DNA of 64,000 nucleotides from Chitinophaga fulva (GCF_012927205.1 NZ_JABBGC010000002.1:1054001-1118000), one strand, 5' to 3'. Shown: positions 1 through 9,175, numbered from the stretch's first letter. Made by a program: numbers and translations. The notes: generated by a model from the sequence alone, not told the origin.

Positions 1-159
1 ACTGGCAGTGTACGTGGTAGTACTGGCACTGATGGAGCCACTCATGGTCACTCCCTTTTTCACGCCCAGTTGGTCCAGGGCTTGTGACAGTGCGACAGTA
101 GAAGTTAACAGCAACAACAGGACAGACAATGCTGCCAGGCAACAGTGCTTTTTACACAT
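1..159 (-). CDS. N-terminal fragment of a secreted protein of unknown function
   Basis: The complement strand reads from an ATG at 159 to the window edge without a stop, giving the first 53 residues of a protein that continues outside the window. The N-terminus is a clear Sec signal peptide: basic start (MCKKHCC), hydrophobic core with a run of five Leu, and a likely cut after ALSQA. The next residues are Gly, Ser and Thr rich (VKKGVTMSGSISAS), as in many Bacteroidota surface or outer-membrane proteins. No domain can be named from this fragment. It is divergent from the GH18 gene at 401. Confidence 0.6.
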   Translation of the reverse strand, partial: MCKKHCCLAALSVLLLLLTSTVALSQALDQLGVKKGVTMSGSISASTTTYTAS

Positions 160-400
160 GGGTATAGGGATAGGGCTTAGTTATTTCTACTCAAATATAT
201 ATTTTATTTTAATTTATTAATATTATTTATTTAAAAACAGAATACAACATATGACAATCAATATATTATATCATTATCAATAATTTATACCGATAAATTT
301 TCAAACAATTATTCCCTGCGGTTGTATTTCCATTGTTTGTTTATTCTTTTCATGTTTCAAACCCGATTCCACATTTCCTAAGCACTAAAAAGTCTAATCT
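160..400. other. AT-rich divergent intergenic region
   Basis: About 240 bases between the divergent starts at 159 and 401. The stretch from about 185 to 300 is almost pure A and T. No gene or convincing hairpin is visible. It presumably carries the promoters of both flanking genes, but I could not place a complete -33/-7 pair. Confidence 0.5.
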
Positions 401-1390
401 ATGCAGAAGTCTTCTTTACTCGCACCCGTATGGGCAGGCAGCTTGTTGCTCTTAAGTTTGTTCGCCTGTAAGAAACCCAACACCAATGATCTTTCCAAAC
501 AAACGAAAACCCAACAGCAGGCATCTACGGAACTGGCGCCATCGCAGGTATGTATCGCGTATTACATCACAGATGGCAGAAACCCCGGATTTAAACTGAA
601 GGACATGCCCGACAGTGTAGACATGGTGGTGCTTTTCGGGCTGAAGTACTGGTCGCTCCGCGACACTACCCAATTGGCTGCCGGTACCGGCATGATGGCC
701 AATTTCACATCATACCAGGACCTGTATACGCAAATCAAACAGCTACAGGCGAGAGGTATCAAGGTAATACAGAACATAGATGATGAGCAGAGCTGGCAAA
801 CCAATACGCCCGGCGGTTTTGCTTCTGCCAACGCTTTTGGGGACACGCTGAAAGCCTTGTTGATAGACAGAATGAAACTGGACGGTATCAGCCTGGATGT
901 AGAACACTCCGGCGCCAAACCCAGTCCCATACCGCCGTTCCCGGGTTACAACATCACAGGCTACTACAACTGGTATAGCGCCAGCATGGCCGCCAATACA
1001 CCATACCTCGCGGTAATAGGTTCACTCGCCAGGTACTTTGGCGTGGGCACCACACAACAACTGCAAATCGCTTCCGGTGTGGACGTATATGCCTGGGGAC
1101 CTGTTATGAAAAACTATGGCAGCAAATTCAACTATGTGGGATTACAAACCTACAATGCAGACACCAACAGGCTGCGTATTACCATGAAGTACCTGGTAGA
1201 TTCCAAAAAAATAGCGGCCAACAGAATATTGTTTGGCGCTTATGCAGAAGGTGGCTCCAGTCAGAGCAAAGACGTGGTAACCGCCAAATGGATTCCAGTA
1301 CAAGGGAAAAAAGGTGGTATGTTCATCTATACCTACAACTCCAACCTGCCCTATGCAGAGGCAGTGAAACGGGCGCTCAAATCCATTTAA
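401..1390 (+). CDS. GH18 endo-beta-N-acetylglucosaminidase-like lipoprotein
   Basis: A 329-residue protein with a lipoprotein signal peptide (lipobox LFAC, lipidated Cys23 followed by KK), so it is probably anchored in the outer membrane or periplasm. Residues 161-168 read DGISLDVE, the GH18 signature DGxxxDxE, with Glu168 as the expected catalytic acid. The upstream strand (VVLFGLKYWSL) and the segment GIKVIQNIDD fit the TIM-barrel strands of the EndoF/EndoS-like branch, which cleaves the chitobiose core of N-glycans, rather than long chitinases. Known for the family: release of glycans from glycoproteins. Inferred: the same role here, alongside the esterase and hydrolase genes that converge on it. 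The exact substrate cannot be read from sequence. Confidence 0.8.
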   Translation: MQKSSLLAPVWAGSLLLLSLFACKKPNTNDLSKQTKTQQQASTELAPSQVCIAYYITDGRNPGFKLKDMPDSVDMVVLFGLKYWSLRDTTQLAAGTGMMANFTSYQDLYTQIKQLQARGIKVIQNIDDEQSWQTNTPGGFASANAFGDTLKALLIDRMKLDGISLDVEHSGAKPSPIPPFPGYNITGYYNWYSASMAANTPYLAVIGSLARYFGVGTTQQLQIASGVDVYAWGPVMKNYGSKFNYVGLQTYNADTNRLRITMKYLVDSKKIAANRILFGAYAEGGSSQSKDVVTAKWIPVQGKKGGMFIYTYNSNLPYAEAVKRALKSI

Positions 1391-1479
1391 TTAAAAAGCA
1401 GTTTTGTCGTATTGTTCAGCACCTGTTGCAGCCAATCATAATCCGGCAAAGCCTCCGATCAGAATAAGCATTTTTCGTA

Positions 1480-3957
1480 CTACTGTTCCTGTTGCAATGT
1501 CAACTGCTCCCCTTTTGTGGTGGCAAAGGACAGTAGTACGCCTTTCAGCACCTGTGTTTTTTTACCATTGCGATACAGCGCCACTGCGCCATTCCAGGGA
1601 TTATGTACTTTGCATACCCCTCCCTGTGTGGCCTCCAGCTTCACAAAAGGAATATTCCCCTGCCGCATGGCGGAGGTCACCACAAAGCCTCCCCTGCACA
1701 ATAAGGCATACTGCGCATCCCATGTTTTAGGCCAGGCAGGAAACACATGGATCACATTTTCCTGTCCGGGCCCTGCGGGCACGCTCTGGCACAATGCCAG
1801 CTGCAGCGCCTCTGCGGCTCTTCCCAGCCGTTGCACGTTAGTAGTCTGATAACCTTCACTAAGGTCCATACGATTGGCCAGCACCTCTTCGTTTTTACGG
1901 CGGCGCAACTGGTTAGTCACCAGGTACTGTACCGCTTCCGGTCTTCCCAGCAACGCCCCTGTGGACGGTAGTTTGGAGAGTACATATATGCCCGCCGTAC
2001 TGTCGATACCGTTATCAAAATAAGTATCGTAGGTATCGTTACCGGTTTGCTGTATGTCGCGGCTGCTTTCCAGGGTACAAAGGTCAAAGAACCAAACCGG
2101 CATGGTATTACCATCCGGATGCCAGGACGGATTGCCCTGTAGCACGGGCAACAAGGAGCGGCACCAGGTGGTTTTACCGTTCTCTTTCTGCTCCGGCAGC
2201 GGTGATAAATGATCCAGGAACTCCCGCCACACAGGCAGCATGTCGCTGTCTGTGTGCAACAGCCGCGCAGCTTTTATCACTACCGGGAAAATACCACGCA
2301 TTGCGGATATCTCTTCCACCGTATTGTGCCCGTCCCATATGGATTCGTTGTCGTTGATATGATAGATATGATACCGGCCGTCCTTTTCCTTTCGGACGTT
2401 CGGGAAATTGCGGTAAAACTCCGCTACGCCTTTCAGCATCGGGTAAGCCCGTTGCCGCAGCCAGGCGGTGTCCTGCGTATATTCATAACGCAACCAATAC
2501 TGATAAGCTATTTTAGCGCCACGGGAAAAAATGTGGCTTACATGCCCAAAGGTGCTGTTGCTTTTGGTACCGGTACGCCAACGGCCGTCCTTCCAGCCTT
2601 CATCCTTTTTCCAGTTCCAGCGGCTCAGGAACGGCATCTGCGTATAGGCATAATCTTTAAAGGCCTGTGAGCGCTGCTCCCAGGGTTTCCTAACCAGGTA
2701 GAGGTCCCGCATTTCTGCTGCTATACTGTCCGGTAATACCGGCGTATTGTCAAAGCCGGTTGTTTCCGGGATGTAGATGCCCGCGCTGCCCCACTGCTGC
2801 CGTGCAGCCACTGCATAAGAATCATAGGCCCTGCTGTACATATCAAACATAGGGTCCAGCAGTTCGGGATGATTGGTCTGGAACAAAGCATTGTACAGGC
2901 AACTTTGATTAGCGCCCCAATACAGGTGTCCCCATTTCCGCTCATCGCCATTGGTAGACCATAACATGCCGTTGAATTTAACGGGGTATTTTCCGCGGGA
3001 ACTGCTGCCCATGATATACAGGTACCAGGCATAATGCTGCGCCACGTAATCTGCCTGCCCGTCATCACTGTGTAGTTGTATGTAGGAACGCTGCCAGAAT
3101 TTCCGCCACCAGTCGCGATTATCATTCAGCAACGCTGTGAAGCCTTTTTTCCTTGCCGCTTCCAGTTTACCGATTGCGGCTTTCACCACATCTTCCGAAG
3201 GATCAAAACTGGCCGCAGTGGCGGCATATACGGTGAACTCCGGGCTACCGGGCAGCGTCCTCAGTCTGATGGAAGTAGCCGCGTTCTGCTCCGCTTCCAC
3301 CGACCGGTTGCTGACGGCAGCCACCAGTGCGCTGCTGCAGTAATAACCATCTTCCCGGAATTCCTGTGTGAGTATGATGTAATCTCCCTCCTGCCGCAGT
3401 TTGCACGTGGCTACATGGCTCCCCCGGCGGGTAACGGGCATACGTAACATACGCAGTTCTGTTGTCACCGGCAGTGATGCGCCACGCCGGTCATTGATCT
3501 CCAGTGCCAGCACATCTTCCTGCTCCCATATCAGCCCCCGGGCAGATACGTTCCTCCCGGAAATGGTGGTCAGTCCATCATAACAGGACAAATGCTGATG
3601 AAATGCCGGCGCAGTAAACACGTCCTGCCCGAAATCCACGTCCATATAGCCGGTGCCACCGCAGTAGTCCGTGTTCCTTTCATAAAAACTGTTGGAAGCC
3701 GAACTGTTGCCGAATACATCTACCCGGTTCAACTGAAATTTGAGAGAGGAAGGTACTGTCCATACCAGCGTGCCCATACGGCCGTTGCCGACCGGCATTC
3801 CTTCTTCGGAACGCAACACCGGACGGACATAGTCCAGGTCCGCAGCGCCCGCGATAGCAGCATAATTGACAGTAACGGTATCTTTATCATCCGTATAGGC
3901 GTACAGGTGAGTAAGAGCACACAGGCCGATACATAACATGGAAATAAGGTGTTTCAT
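1480..3957 (-). CDS. Secreted GH95-like (DUF5703-type) glycoside hydrolase
   Basis: An 825-residue protein with a signal peptide (about residues 1-20). The early motif GMPVGNGRMGTLVWT, and later WWRKFW, FNGMLW and WGHLYWGANQ, are typical of large (alpha/alpha)6-barrel hydrolases related to GH95 fucosidases, in which an N-terminal beta-sandwich precedes the helical barrel. It ends with a small beta-rich region (YRNGKKTQVLKG). It is the last gene of a likely minus-strand unit: three-domain esterase, DUF481 barrel, this gene, with gaps of 67 and 93 bases. A role in removing terminal sugars from a deacetylated glycan is inferred. I am sure of the hydrolase fold class but not of the substrate. Confidence 0.65.
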   Translation of the reverse strand: MKHLISMLCIGLCALTHLYAYTDDKDTVTVNYAAIAGAADLDYVRPVLRSEEGMPVGNGRMGTLVWTVPSSLKFQLNRVDVFGNSSASNSFYERNTDYCGGTGYMDVDFGQDVFTAPAFHQHLSCYDGLTTISGRNVSARGLIWEQEDVLALEINDRRGASLPVTTELRMLRMPVTRRGSHVATCKLRQEGDYIILTQEFREDGYYCSSALVAAVSNRSVEAEQNAATSIRLRTLPGSPEFTVYAATAASFDPSEDVVKAAIGKLEAARKKGFTALLNDNRDWWRKFWQRSYIQLHSDDGQADYVAQHYAWYLYIMGSSSRGKYPVKFNGMLWSTNGDERKWGHLYWGANQSCLYNALFQTNHPELLDPMFDMYSRAYDSYAVAARQQWGSAGIYIPETTGFDNTPVLPDSIAAEMRDLYLVRKPWEQRSQAFKDYAYTQMPFLSRWNWKKDEGWKDGRWRTGTKSNSTFGHVSHIFSRGAKIAYQYWLRYEYTQDTAWLRQRAYPMLKGVAEFYRNFPNVRKEKDGRYHIYHINDNESIWDGHNTVEEISAMRGIFPVVIKAARLLHTDSDMLPVWREFLDHLSPLPEQKENGKTTWCRSLLPVLQGNPSWHPDGNTMPVWFFDLCTLESSRDIQQTGNDTYDTYFDNGIDSTAGIYVLSKLPSTGALLGRPEAVQYLVTNQLRRRKNEEVLANRMDLSEGYQTTNVQRLGRAAEALQLALCQSVPAGPGQENVIHVFPAWPKTWDAQYALLCRGGFVVTSAMRQGNIPFVKLEATQGGVCKVHNPWNGAVALYRNGKKTQVLKGVLLSFATTKGEQLTLQQEQ

Positions 3958-4050
3958 ACAGCTGGGTATTTACTGAATAACACCAAGATATCCCGGTTAA
4001 CGGTCAATTGTTGATAGCAAATTGCTGAAGGATGCTGGTATTTTAGCCTG

Positions 4051-4788
4051 CTAGAAATACTTTTCAAAAGTGACGCCGTAATTGAACAACAGGTTTTCCC
4101 TGTCGGTACGGTTCAGTTTATTGTACGTCATAGCGGCGGTGAGGCTCAGCCAGCTGCGTAGTTTGACAGACATGCTGTTCACACAACGGATCATATAGTC
4201 ATCCCCGTGTATCAGTGAATTCTGAAAGTAGTTGCTGCCTTCAAACACCACCATGTTGCGAATGGTCCACTTGTACTGCACCCGGAAGGAATTACGTACG
4301 GTGCTGTAGATGTCGGGAATGGTGTCATGCAGGAACAGGTTGCTGTTTTCAAACAGCAACCCGTCTGTGATATTAAGTATGGCATTGGGCCGGCGTACCA
4401 GGTCATAACCAACCCCCACGCCGCCCTGGAAGCGGTTATTGATCTTCAGGGAATAACTCTTGTCATAGTTGGCCAGTCCCCAGTAATAGATCTGGGCGGT
4501 ATCGGTATACAGGTTAAAATCCACCGCTGCCGATACGTCATTATTGGTCAGCGATGCATTATTTTTTCCGTAAACATAACTGGCGCCGGCATTCAGCGTA
4601 GCCCTTTTCTTGCTGACTTTAAACCCGAAATTATTGTTCAACAGGTACGAGTTACCGTCGTTGGTGCGGTTAATAGACCCGGTGGATGCATATTTGAACA
4701 GGTAGTGCGTGGAGTCACTAAACTGGGCAAAACCGGTATAACCATAAAGCAGGACAACAATCAGGGCAACTATTCTCTTCATAATCAA
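4051..4788 (-). CDS. DUF481-type outer-membrane beta-barrel protein
   Basis: A 245-residue protein with a signal peptide ending near GFAQ. The rest is alternating beta-strand sequence (YLLNNNFGFKVSKKRATLNAGASYVYG, then FQGGVGVGYDL) and ends in Phe (VTFEKYF), as expected of an outer-membrane barrel. The layout matches the DUF481 salt-induced outer-membrane family. ATG at 4788 is chosen because the signal peptide follows at once; an ATG two codons inside is equally possible. It sits between the esterase and the GH95-like hydrolase on the same strand, which suggests a role in the same surface-glycan process, but that is inference. Confidence 0.65.
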   Translation of the reverse strand: MIMKRIVALIVVLLYGYTGFAQFSDSTHYLFKYASTGSINRTNDGNSYLLNNNFGFKVSKKRATLNAGASYVYGKNNASLTNNDVSAAVDFNLYTDTAQIYYWGLANYDKSYSLKINNRFQGGVGVGYDLVRRPNAILNITDGLLFENSNLFLHDTIPDIYSTVRNSFRVQYKWTIRNMVVFEGSNYFQNSLIHGDDYMIRCVNSMSVKLRSWLSLTAAMTYNKLNRTDRENLLFNYGVTFEKYF

Positions 4789-4855
4789 TTTCTTAATATG
4801 TTATCGGTGTTTTATGCCGCAACAATTAACGTGCCCGAAGTTGTCGTGTCCGCCA

Positions 4856-7060
4856 TTAAAACACCTCTTGTTTTAAAGCTTCTGCCCATATCTGGTAACC
4901 TTTCTCTGTCGGATGAACGAAGTCATACATGGTTTCCTTCAGCAGGACTCCTTCCGGTGTGAGCATTTTCGGACCGATATCCACGAGACGGATATTTTCT
5001 TTTGCCGCGAATGCTGCCAGCAAACGGTTGGTTTCATTGATGACCACCCTGCGGGGATGATCGGGCTTTTGCTCACGCGGGAAAACAGCCATCAGCACAA
5101 TTTTAGCCTGTGGCACTTTGGAACGGATACGGCCACAGACGGCGGCAATGCCCTCCACAATTTCTGACGGCGTGTTGGCGCGGGCATTGTTGGTCTGGCT
5201 GGTGTTATTGGTACCAATCAATACTACCACCGTACGGGGATGCAGTCCATCCAGCTGTCCGTGGTCCAGCCGCCACAGTACATTCTGCGTCCGGTCCCAC
5301 CCAAAGCCCAGGTTGAGCACCCGGTGATTGCCATATAATGCGGTCCAGGCTTCCGGGCCATTGGCTTTGCGCAGCTGCCCGTCGGCAGATCGTAACAACG
5401 GATAGCCGCCAAAGAAATGGGTGATGGAATTACCGACCATGATAATTTCCGGATCGATGGAATCCTTTATGCGTAACACCTCCGCATGCCTGGCCCACCA
5501 GTCGTAGCTATCATTTTCCAGTTTAGGTACCGGGATGATGGCCGTATTGGCCGGTAAGGCGGTATCCCGGCTATGATCATTCATCAATTGAGACAGCAGC
5601 GGTTCCATGGCTTTAGCCCAGGCCAGCGCGCCAGCGGGACTGGGATGCAGCCAGTCGGGCATCTGGTCCTGCCGGATGGTACCGTCGAGATGCAGGAATA
5701 CATGGTTTACATCACAATAGAACACATGCTCGTTGTCTGCCAGTTTGGATACCAGTTCCGATGCCCGGTCCAGTATCATCCGGTGTGAGGTGGGATTGGG
5801 CCCATCATAGCTGCCGGGGAAACAGCGCAGCAGGATGATCTTCGTGTCCGGCAGTTTTTCACGCAGCAGCTGCACGATAGCTTTGATGCCACCTGCCAGC
5901 TGGCCCGCGGTATGACGCACCGGGTAATTCTTTTCGTCAACGTTGTTGGTGCCTATTTCCAGCGTCACTACTTTAGGGGACTGGCCTTTCAGTTCACAAT
6001 GTTCCAGGTTCCAAAGGATATTCTCCGTACGGTAGCCGCTGAAGCCCAGGTTCAGCGCTTTGCGGGGCGCAAAGAACTGGTTCCATACCGGTTGATAAGC
6101 CGGCTTTTCAAAGTTATGAGTGATGGAATTGCCGATCATGATCAGATCGTACTGTTGAGCGGCGGCTTCGTTCAGTTTCTGGTCATGACGTTTGCGGTTA
6201 CCCCCTTCTGCAGGCACAGCCGCCGTGTTCACGCCGGATGACAGCGTGTCTGGTTTTTCGAGGAAGGACTGCAACAGTGCCGGCCAATTTGCCGCAGCGC
6301 CGCGCAATGGTTTTTCCATGCCGAAGCCGTGGCCTCCGTCGGGCAACAGCGCATAGCTGCCTTTCCCGTCGTAGCCTTTCCAGACCTTACCGTATTGTAT
6401 GCAGCTGTTAACCCATTCCTGCCGGTCGTCTTTGGCGATGAGGGTAAAGAGCCGTGCACGCAATACCGGTGGCGGTAACACCGCCGGATATACGGAGCCG
6501 GGGCTGGTTTCGTGAAGATAGGCCGGATATATCAGCATCAGATTGGCCGGTTGCGCTGCCAGCGGCAATTGCTGTATAGTACGCGCTGCCAGATGCCCGC
6601 CGGCGGAAAATCCCATGATGCTCAGTGTTTTGTTGTGCAGCCCCAACTTACCGGCTTTGTCCTGCAACAGCTGCCAGGCCTTCAAGGCATCTGCCAGCGC
6701 GAGCTTGCGTGTATCCGGACCGGCAGACACGCGGTATTCCAGCATAGCCACATCGTATCCCATTTTATTGAGGAAAGCGGCGGTCATGTTGCCTTCTGAC
6801 TTGACGGCCAGCACCTCATATCCGCCGCCGGGGAACAGTAATACAGTGCCTTTCGCCGGTCGGTGGCTGGCAGGGAACAACTGCAATAATGGTTGCTTGA
6901 CAAGATGGACGAGGTCATCTTTTTCAACAGGGTTCCCCTGCTGTAAAGGCAGGCCATCCAGCGATACATAACGTTGCGCCCATATTATGGCGGGAAAACA
7001 CAATAACAGGAACGCCGTCATATACCACGCGTTCCCGGATAATGTCGGGAATATCTTCAT
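4856..7060 (-). CDS. Three-domain secreted esterase: alpha/beta hydrolase plus two SGNH domains
   Basis: A 734-residue fusion. After a signal peptide (to about residue 28) comes an alpha/beta-hydrolase domain with oxyanion motif FPGGGY (76-81), nucleophile motif GFSAGGH (Ser152), a likely acid near Asp211 and His244 in DGGHGFGM. Two SGNH/GDSL domains follow. The first has GNSITH (310-315, Ser312), GTNN (370-373) and DWLHP (469-473). The second has GNSITH (543-548, Ser545), GTNN (616-619) and DFVHP near the end. All three triads look intact. Such domains are often carbohydrate O-deacetylases, and an acetylated polysaccharide substrate is inferred. It is the first gene of the minus-strand unit with DUF481 and the GH95-like hydrolase. 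Confidence 0.8.
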   Translation of the reverse strand: MKIFPTLSGNAWYMTAFLLLCFPAIIWAQRYVSLDGLPLQQGNPVEKDDLVHLVKQPLLQLFPASHRPAKGTVLLFPGGGYEVLAVKSEGNMTAAFLNKMGYDVAMLEYRVSAGPDTRKLALADALKAWQLLQDKAGKLGLHNKTLSIMGFSAGGHLAARTIQQLPLAAQPANLMLIYPAYLHETSPGSVYPAVLPPPVLRARLFTLIAKDDRQEWVNSCIQYGKVWKGYDGKGSYALLPDGGHGFGMEKPLRGAAANWPALLQSFLEKPDTLSSGVNTAAVPAEGGNRKRHDQKLNEAAAQQYDLIMIGNSITHNFEKPAYQPVWNQFFAPRKALNLGFSGYRTENILWNLEHCELKGQSPKVVTLEIGTNNVDEKNYPVRHTAGQLAGGIKAIVQLLREKLPDTKIILLRCFPGSYDGPNPTSHRMILDRASELVSKLADNEHVFYCDVNHVFLHLDGTIRQDQMPDWLHPSPAGALAWAKAMEPLLSQLMNDHSRDTALPANTAIIPVPKLENDSYDWWARHAEVLRIKDSIDPEIIMVGNSITHFFGGYPLLRSADGQLRKANGPEAWTALYGNHRVLNLGFGWDRTQNVLWRLDHGQLDGLHPRTVVVLIGTNNTSQTNNARANTPSEIVEGIAAVCGRIRSKVPQAKIVLMAVFPREQKPDHPRRVVINETNRLLAAFAAKENIRLVDIGPKMLTPEGVLLKETMYDFVHPTEKGYQIWAEALKQEVF

Positions 7061-7102
7061 ACATTTATTTCAGATCATACAAAGTAGAAAAAAAATTCAG
7101 TT

Positions 7103-7522
7103 ATGCATACTGCTGATTCAGTAGAAGATCTCATTCCGCACAGGGCTCCTTTTTTGTTTGCCGACAGAATTGTTTCGGCCACAACAGCGGAAATTGTTGG
7201 AGAGAAAACCTTTAGTGACGACAATGCTTTTCTGCGTGGTAGTTTTCCGGCGCATCATTTTGTTCCGGGCACCATATTGATAGAATCCATGGCGCAATGT
7301 GGCGGTGCCGGTATTAAGTTAATGGGATTGGCAGACGGCCTCTTCGCGCTGGCTGCCATAGAAACCGCCCGGTTTTTGAAAGGAGCCGATTATAATACAC
7401 CGGTGCGTTATGTGATCAAAAATATCCGCGTGAGCGAGAAGCTCATCAAGCAGTCCGGAATCGCCTACTGCAATGACGAACCAGTGATGGAAGCTTCCTG
7501 GACCTGCGTCAAAATGGGATAA
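7103..7522 (+). CDS. FabZ-like hotdog-fold protein lacking the usual catalytic His
   Basis: A 139-residue single hotdog domain resembling 3-hydroxyacyl-ACP dehydratases. It has the N-terminal LIPHRAPFLFADRI block and FVPGTILIESMAQ, which matches the FabZ helix with conserved Glu (Glu61). The family motif GHFPxxPxxPG reads GSFPAHHFVPG here, so Ser47 stands where the catalytic His is expected; two His residues (51, 52) follow. It may be a non-dehydratase acyl-binding paralogue or use a shifted His. It is a single gene between two minus-strand genes, with no other fatty-acid genes nearby, so its pathway is unknown. Confidence 0.65.
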   Translation: MHTADSVEDLIPHRAPFLFADRIVSATTAEIVGEKTFSDDNAFLRGSFPAHHFVPGTILIESMAQCGGAGIKLMGLADGLFALAAIETARFLKGADYNTPVRYVIKNIRVSEKLIKQSGIAYCNDEPVMEASWTCVKMG

Positions 7523-7529
7523 CCCGTTT

Positions 7530-8171
7530 TCAGAAACCGGTGATCATTTTATGCTGAACGGCGGCCATGATAAGTTCCGCTACATTTTTCACGTCAAATT
7601 TCTGTAGCAGGTTACGACGGTGTGTTTCGATGGTCAACGGGCTCACATTCAGTTCCTGTGCCATCACAGGCGTGGTTTTGCCTTGCGATACCAACTGCAA
7701 TATCTGTTTTTCCCGTTTGGTTAACGTGGGCACCTGTTTGAATTCATGTTGTGAGGGACGGGTAATGATTTCCTTTACTTCCTTGCTGAACGCGATTTCC
7801 CCTTTCAGCGCTTCTTTCAGGCAGTTAAGCAATTCAGTGGAGGAAACATTTTTGACCAGGTAGCCGCTGGCCCCATTCTGTAATATCTGGAGGATAATAC
7901 TGCGTTCGGTATGGTTGCTTAATGCCAGCACGACCGTGTCGGGAGATAATTTTTTGATGTCCCTGCACAGGTCCATTCCGCTGGTGTCTGGCAGCATAAT
8001 GTCCAGCAATACCAGGTCCACTTTGTTGTGTTGCAAAAAATCCATAAAGTCCTTTCCACGCGTAAAGCTGCCCGCAATGGATATCTGCGGTTCTTCCTTC
8101 AGGAGGGTCCTCAGTCCTTCGATCACAATAGGATGATCATCAACAATGGCGAGTACGATATTGTCATTCAT
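7530..8171 (-). CDS. LuxR/NarL-type response regulator
   Basis: A two-domain response regulator of 213 residues from the ATG at 8171. That start fits the family best (MNDNIVLAIVDDHP); an ATG five codons upstream is possible. The receiver domain has the acidic pair DD, the phosphoacceptor Asp in LLDIMLPD (about residue 57) and the conserved Lys in GYLVKN. The C-terminal LuxR helix-turn-helix covers about residues 145-208 (LTKREKQILQLVSQGKTT). Such proteins control transcription in response to a partner histidine kinase. No kinase gene is in the window, so this is an orphan regulator here. It converges on the FabZ-like gene. Confidence 0.88.
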   Translation of the reverse strand: MNDNIVLAIVDDHPIVIEGLRTLLKEEPQISIAGSFTRGKDFMDFLQHNKVDLVLLDIMLPDTSGMDLCRDIKKLSPDTVVLALSNHTERSIILQILQNGASGYLVKNVSSTELLNCLKEALKGEIAFSKEVKEIITRPSQHEFKQVPTLTKREKQILQLVSQGKTTPVMAQELNVSPLTIETHRRNLLQKFDVKNVAELIMAAVQHKMITGF

Positions 8172-8271
8172 CAGCGACATGGGCACTACAGTTTCTGTAA
8201 AAATGCTACAATATCCTTACATGGAGAAGGGCCTGCCCCAAAAATACCGGGAAACCAGTAGATAAAAATAA

Positions 8272-8304
8272 TAACGGTCCGCCGGGTAAAACCGGGGACC
8301 GTTA
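8272..8304 (-). terminator. Hairpin terminator of the methyltransferase gene
   Basis: Perfect 9-base arms (8272-8280 and 8296-8304) enclose a second 4-base pair of arms (8282-8285 and 8292-8295). On the minus strand the stem is followed by a T-rich tract. It lies just past the stop of the methyltransferase at 8323. Confidence 0.75.
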
Positions 8305-8322
8305 CTATTTGTGATGGCCTTA

Positions 8323-9123
8323 TTAAAGGCAGGCTTGTATGTCTTTCAGCTTCATGGTCATGGACTGTGCGGACTGTAGTGTCCAGGCATCGTATTCTTC
8401 TATTGCCTGTAGTCTTTCGGCCTCCGTGATGAAACCGTGTTCCACCACCTGCGGGCCTCTCAGTTCCGCTACCTTTGACCAGATAGCGGCTTTATTGGTA
8501 AAGCCGGCTTCTGCCCTGCTGTATTTTTCGTCCGCATTAAAGGACTGTATGTTACGATAACCTGCCTTTTCAAAAAGGGCCGGCAGGTTGTCTGCTATTT
8601 CATTGTCCATACCGGCATCTGCGCGCCATTGGAGGAAGGCCTCGTAGAAGCGCAGCATACTGGCTGGCGGAACCGGGTCCCATTCCAGTTTCGTATGGTT
8701 ATAGTCCAGGATAGACACGTGGCCGCCTGGCACTAACAATTCGCGGAAGCGCAACAGGGCTGCCAGTGGATCATTGAGCCATTGTAATACCCGTGCTGAA
8801 ACAATCACGTCATATTTTCTGTTGGGCTGCCAGGTGTACAGGTCAGCAGTGATCAGTTGCAGGTTGGGCACATCTTGTTGATCTTCCAGTCCTTTAGCGA
8901 TCAGGTGCTCACTGCTATCGATACCCGTAGCGCTGCCCTGCTCTCCTACTATATCTGCTATCCCGGCGGTAATAGCGCCGGTGCCACAGCCTACGTCCAG
9001 TACATGCATACCGGGTTTCAGCAATGGCAGTAATGTCGCGTAACTACTTTGTAATGTTCTGTCGTCCAGAATGATGGACGTTCCTTTTGGCATGGTGGCC
9101 CTTTTGGAGGCTTTGTCCTGCAT
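8323..9123 (-). CDS. Class I SAM-dependent methyltransferase
   Basis: A 266-residue protein with the Rossmann SAM-binding motif I VLDVGCGTGAI (near residue 40), an acidic residue closing strand 2 (GIDSSEH), motif ITADLYTW and a post-II block SARVLQWLNDPLAALLRF. These place it in the UbiE/Methyltransf_11/25 group. The C-terminal half (FYEAFLQWRADAGMDNEIADNLPALF) is a helical substrate cap. The substrate is unknown. It lies 52 bases downstream of the DUF4920 gene on the same strand and could be co-transcribed. It ends before a strong terminator. Confidence 0.85.
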   Translation of the reverse strand: MQDKASKRATMPKGTSIILDDRTLQSSYATLLPLLKPGMHVLDVGCGTGAITAGIADIVGEQGSATGIDSSEHLIAKGLEDQQDVPNLQLITADLYTWQPNRKYDVIVSARVLQWLNDPLAALLRFRELLVPGGHVSILDYNHTKLEWDPVPPASMLRFYEAFLQWRADAGMDNEIADNLPALFEKAGYRNIQSFNADEKYSRAEAGFTNKAAIWSKVAELRGPQVVEHGFITEAERLQAIEEYDAWTLQSAQSMTMKLKDIQACL

Positions 9124-9136
9124 ATAACTAATTGTT

Positions 9137-9175
9137 TTTTATTCCACCACCCGTGTATACCACCGGCAGTTGTTC
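9137..9175 (-). repeat. Relic duplicate of the 3' end of the DUF4920 gene
   Basis: Directly after the DUF4920 stop, the minus strand repeats its last codons in diverged form. The gene ends T-A-S-G-I-R-V-V-E-stop; the copy encodes T-A-G-G-I, then two extra bases (CA), then R-V-V-E-stop. It looks like the frameshifted remnant of a tandem copy of which only the tail survives. Confidence 0.55.

Noticed and set aside
8..220. A 70-codon plus-strand frame at the left edge
   Set aside because: It lies opposite a minus-strand frame with a proper signal peptide, has no protein-like composition, and ends in AT-rich intergenic sequence.
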